A stretch of DNA of 64,000 nucleotides, from assembly GCA_900551705.1 (NCBI GenBank), contig URWY01000002.1:1-64000 (forward strand), read 5' to 3'. Position numbers and translations under genes: made by a program. The notes under the pieces were generated by a model. That model was not told the origin of the DNA. It was given only the letters and a program-made list of their open reading frames with translations, and did no database searches. The DNA is from an uncultured Bacillota bacterium. GTDB lineage: Bacteria > Bacillota > Clostridia > Christensenellales > UBA1242. This document shows, piece after piece, positions 62,209-64,000 of the stretch. Every line of letters begins with the position of its first letter. Position 1 is the stretch's first letter.

Positions 62209-62283
62209 ATAACAAGTTGCATTATAACATAGTGTTTTGTTAAATGCAAGAATTTTTATCAAATTTATTTAAAAACTTTTTTA

Positions 62284-62312
62284 TTGACTACTTTTTTTAT
62301 ATATGTTATCAT
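62284..62312 (+). promoter_or_regulatory. Promoter of the nucleoside phosphorylase gene
   Basis: TTGACT (62284-62289), 17 bases including TGT, TATCAT (62307-62312). Confidence 0.75.
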
Positions 62313-62328
62313 ACCCATGGAGAAAATT

Positions 62329-63090
62329 ATGCTTTTAGAAGAATTTGATGAGAACAAAATCGCCGTTTTAAACGCAAGTAATATAGTTAAAAAAAATGAT
62401 GAAATGCCAAAAACAATCGTTTCATTTTTTGAACATAAGTTATTTGATATGTTTTTAGAGAAATTTAAGCCAGAACAAATCACGGAAATTGGTTGTGCTG
62501 TGAAAATCCACCCAATTTATAAAGTAAATTTTGAAGGCAAAGAAATTGCAGTAATACAAGCAGGCATTGGCGAACCTTATTGCGTTTCAAACTTTGAAGA
62601 AATTATTGAACTTGGTGTTGAAAATATTTTACTTTTTGGTTCGTGTGGTTCATTGATACCATTAAATGCATGCTCAGTTATTGTGCCTTACGCCGCACTT
62701 AGAGATGAAGGCACAAGTTTTCACTACGCTCCACCTAGCGATGAAATCGAACTTGATGCTAAATTAGTAAAAAATCTTTGTGCTTTCTTTAAAAATAAAG
62801 GCATAAAATATGAACTTGGTAAAACCTGGACTACCGATGCTTTTTATAGAGAAACACCAAAAAAAGTTGAAAGTCGCAAAAAAATGGGTGCAATTTGTGT
62901 AGAAATGGAATGTGCAGGCATGACAGCAATGTGCAAATTCAGAAATGTAAATTTCGCAACATTTTTCTATACAGGCGATAGTTTGGCAACTGGTGAATGG
63001 GACAAAGGTAGTCTTTCGCATTTAAAACTTGAAGGTAAAGATATTTTAGTTCCTTTGGCATTTGAAGCCGCAAACACTATTTTTGATTAA
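62329..63090 (+). CDS. Nucleoside phosphorylase (uridine phosphorylase-like)
   Basis: About 253 residues of the PNP/UDP phosphorylase fold, cleaving nucleosides with phosphate to base and ribose-1-phosphate. Visible motifs: IAVIQAGIGEPYCVSNFEEI, LFGSCGSLIP (phosphate/ribose site), and VEMECAGMTAMC with the substrate-binding Met-Glu. The ATG at 62329 is chosen because GGAG is just upstream; the Met at 62317 would lie before the predicted transcript start. Specificity for uridine over purines is not determined. Confidence 0.88.
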   Translation: MLLEEFDENKIAVLNASNIVKKNDEMPKTIVSFFEHKLFDMFLEKFKPEQITEIGCAVKIHPIYKVNFEGKEIAVIQAGIGEPYCVSNFEEIIELGVENILLFGSCGSLIPLNACSVIVPYAALRDEGTSFHYAPPSDEIELDAKLVKNLCAFFKNKGIKYELGKTWTTDAFYRETPKKVESRKKMGAICVEMECAGMTAMCKFRNVNFATFFYTGDSLATGEWDKGSLSHLKLEGKDILVPLAFEAANTIFD

Positions 63091-63095
63091 TTTTA

Positions 63096-63124
63096 TTGCA
63101 ACATATTTTTAAAAGTGATAAAAT
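63096..63124 (+). promoter_or_regulatory. Promoter of the tRNA-Val/tRNA-Gln unit
   Basis: TTGCAA (63096-63101), 17 bases including TGA, TAAAAT (63119-63124). Confidence 0.7.
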
Positions 63125-63136
63125 ATTGTTGCAGTC

Positions 63137-63213
63137 GGACAATTAGCTCAGTTGGTTAGAGCGTCTCTTTCACATGGAGAAGGTCGGGAGTTCGAGTCTC
63201 TTATTGTCCACCA
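63137..63213 (+). tRNA. tRNA-Val (CAC)
   Basis: 77-base cloverleaf, acceptor GGACAAT with ATTGTCC, anticodon loop TTCACAT giving CAC, encoded CCA. Co-transcribed with the tRNA-Gln four bases downstream. Confidence 0.93.
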
Positions 63214-63217
63214 ACAT

Positions 63218-63292
63218 TGGGGTGTCGCCAAGCGGTAAGGCATGGGACTCTGACTCCCACATTCCTAGGTTCGAATCCTAGTACCCCAGCCA
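63218..63292 (+). tRNA. tRNA-Gln (CUG)
   Basis: 75-base cloverleaf very similar to the tRNA-Gln at 62134 but with anticodon CTG; T-loop TTCGAAT and encoded CCA. Second gene of the tRNA-Val unit. Confidence 0.95.
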
Positions 63293-63297
63293 GAAAA

Positions 63298-63444
63298 GGA
63301 AATTGTCGGGCTTTTGGCTCGATTTTTTTATGCAAAAAAATGCAGCGCTTTTTCGCCCGCAATTTCCTTCTTACCGACCAAACGCGAAATTGCTTAACCA
63401 ATTTCGGTCGGTACTCTCATGCGAAGAAATTGCTACGAAGATAT
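63298..63444 (+). repeat. tRNA-trailing structured element, copy 2
   Basis: Starts five bases after the tRNA-Gln CCA and matches copy 1 over its whole length (about 147 bases). The first long helix reads GGAAATTG with CAATTTCC where copy 1 reads GCAAATTG with CAATTTGC: both arms changed together, keeping the pairing. The second helix is unchanged while its loop differs. A conserved terminator-like hairpin and T-run lie inside. Confidence 0.8.
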
Positions 63445-63450
63445 TAAAAA

Positions 63451-63684
63451 TTAATCGTCTATATTTTTAAAGATTGGATCTGAGAAGAATTCTTCTAATG
63501 TAATCTCCAATGTGCAACATATTTGATAAACCGTATCTGTGCTAACTCTATTTTTCTTATTATTTATTACATCACAAATCGTTGAACGAGGAATTCCGCC
63601 TCTTTTGTATAATTCATATTGCGAAAATCCCCTTTCTGCTAATAAATTTTTAACTTTTATTCCTATTGCTTCTGATAATTTCAT
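63451..63684 (-). CDS. XRE-family transcriptional regulator
   Basis: 77 residues, essentially a single Cro/CI HTH domain (FSQYELYKRGGIPRSTICDV) with a short acidic tail (EITLEEFFSDPIFKNIDD). AGGAG lies seven bases before the ATG. Divergent from a SLOG gene that runs off the window, mirroring the XRE/SLOG pair at 30389-31263. The -35 region of its promoter overlaps one of two AGTCCGCTA repeats. Confidence 0.88.
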   Translation of the reverse strand: MKLSEAIGIKVKNLLAERGFSQYELYKRGGIPRSTICDVINNKKNRVSTDTVYQICCTLEITLEEFFSDPIFKNIDD

Positions 63685-63823
63685 TTTATAACTCCTATAA
63701 CGCTCGCTATTTAGAATTATAAAATTTGTACAAAAATATTCAGTCCGCTAGTCAGAACGCTTTGTATTTTTTTAATTATAGGTTAAAATACCATAGTCCG
63801 CTATGCGGAATTATGGTAGAATT
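63685..63823. promoter_or_regulatory. Divergent XRE/SLOG control region with repeated operator-like motif
   Basis: AGTCCGCTA occurs at 63742-63750 and 63795-63803. The first lies at the -35 region of the XRE gene (its TATAAT is near 63716-63721 on the minus strand). The second is part of an imperfect inverted repeat, CCATAGTCCGC then GCGGAATTATGG (63791-63816), near the presumed SLOG transcript start (TTGTAT 63762-63767, TAAAAT 63784-63789). This suggests one regulator bound at both promoters. Confidence 0.5.
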
Positions 63824-64000
63824 ATGGATATAAAAACAACATTTATAGGTCACCGCAATGTTTGCACGGATATTGTTCGTGATAATTTAAAAAAAGTAAT
63901 TGAAGACGAAATAAAAAATGGTTGCGTGCACTTTATTGTTGGTTCGCATGGTAATTTTGATAGAATGGTATTGAGTGTATGCAAAGAATTAAAAAATAAA
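63824..64000 (+). CDS. SLOG-superfamily protein, cut by window end
   Basis: The first 59 codons only. TTFIGHRNV and FIVGSHGNFDRMVLSVCKEL align with FAGHRD and FYDGNKGAFDEKCFNAIVEL of the SLOG protein at 30389-30829, so it is a second, diverged member of the same family. No clear Shine-Dalgarno before the ATG at 63824. Divergent from an XRE gene. Confidence 0.65.
   Translation, partial: MDIKTTFIGHRNVCTDIVRDNLKKVIEDEIKNGCVHFIVGSHGNFDRMVLSVCKELKNK

Noticed and set aside
61762..63447. Open frames overlapping the tRNA genes and the repeat copies
   Set aside because: They run through tRNA genes on either strand and through the structured element, with no start signals; typical spurious ORFs.

Overview
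The window is AT-rich chromosomal DNA of a spore-forming, anaerobic, low-GC Firmicute, most likely an uncultivated gut-type member of the Clostridia. Sporulation is shown by spoIIGA, sigE, sigG and a CwlD-type amidase. Anaerobic metabolism is shown by a full-length pyruvate:ferredoxin oxidoreductase. Cell-wall genes include glmM, murG and a class A penicillin-binding protein. Lineage is inferred from gene content only. The host uses TAG as an ordinary stop (glmM, nth, secG).

Layout. 1-673: fragment of a foreign, phage-like gene with an in-frame TAG, abutting the chromosome. 675-8246: ComEC-like hydrolase, cysS, tyrS, nifJ. 8.4-16.3 kb: metal exporter, then a minus-strand run of cwlD, glmM, trxB, helicase loader, DnaD-like protein and lysS. 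16.4-19.8 kb: beta-solenoid repeat protein, orphan HicB, type IIA topoisomerase B subunit. 19.9-23.0 kb: sporulation sigma cluster with idi inserted. 23-29 kb: DNA glycosylase and mostly uncharacterised proteins, including a DUF4132-like protein and a degenerate ABC ATPase. 29-31 kb: serine-palmitoyltransferase-like enzyme and a divergent SLOG/XRE pair. 31-41.5 kb: housekeeping genes (truA, rplM-rpsI, secG, cdd, acpP, nth, obg) among hypothetical genes. 41.5-43.3 kb: a putative zinc metalloprotease gene interrupted by a 21-unit AG repeat, probably phase-variable. 43.4-50 kb: rdgB-like gene, subtilase, murG, BspA-type leucine-rich-repeat protein. 50-54 kb: marR plus a heterodimeric ABC exporter. 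54-61.7 kb: PBP, tsaD, prfB with its programmed frameshift, short helD. 61.7-64 kb: tRNA islands, two copies of a structured repeat, a nucleoside phosphorylase and a second XRE/SLOG pair, its SLOG gene cut by the window end.

Regulation. Many vegetative promoters can be read directly (TTGACA-like box, 17 bp, often an extended TGn, then TATAAT). In a recurring subset (truA, the gene at 33290, nth, rdgB, helD, the glycosylase gene, spoIIGA) the -10 box ends only 6-7 bases before the start codon and no Shine-Dalgarno is present, which implies leaderless mRNAs.

The observations most worth following are the AG-repeat metalloprotease, the roughly 148-base structured element trailing two tRNA transcription units, the twice-occurring XRE/SLOG module, the leaderless promoter class and the recoded phage-like fragment at the left edge.
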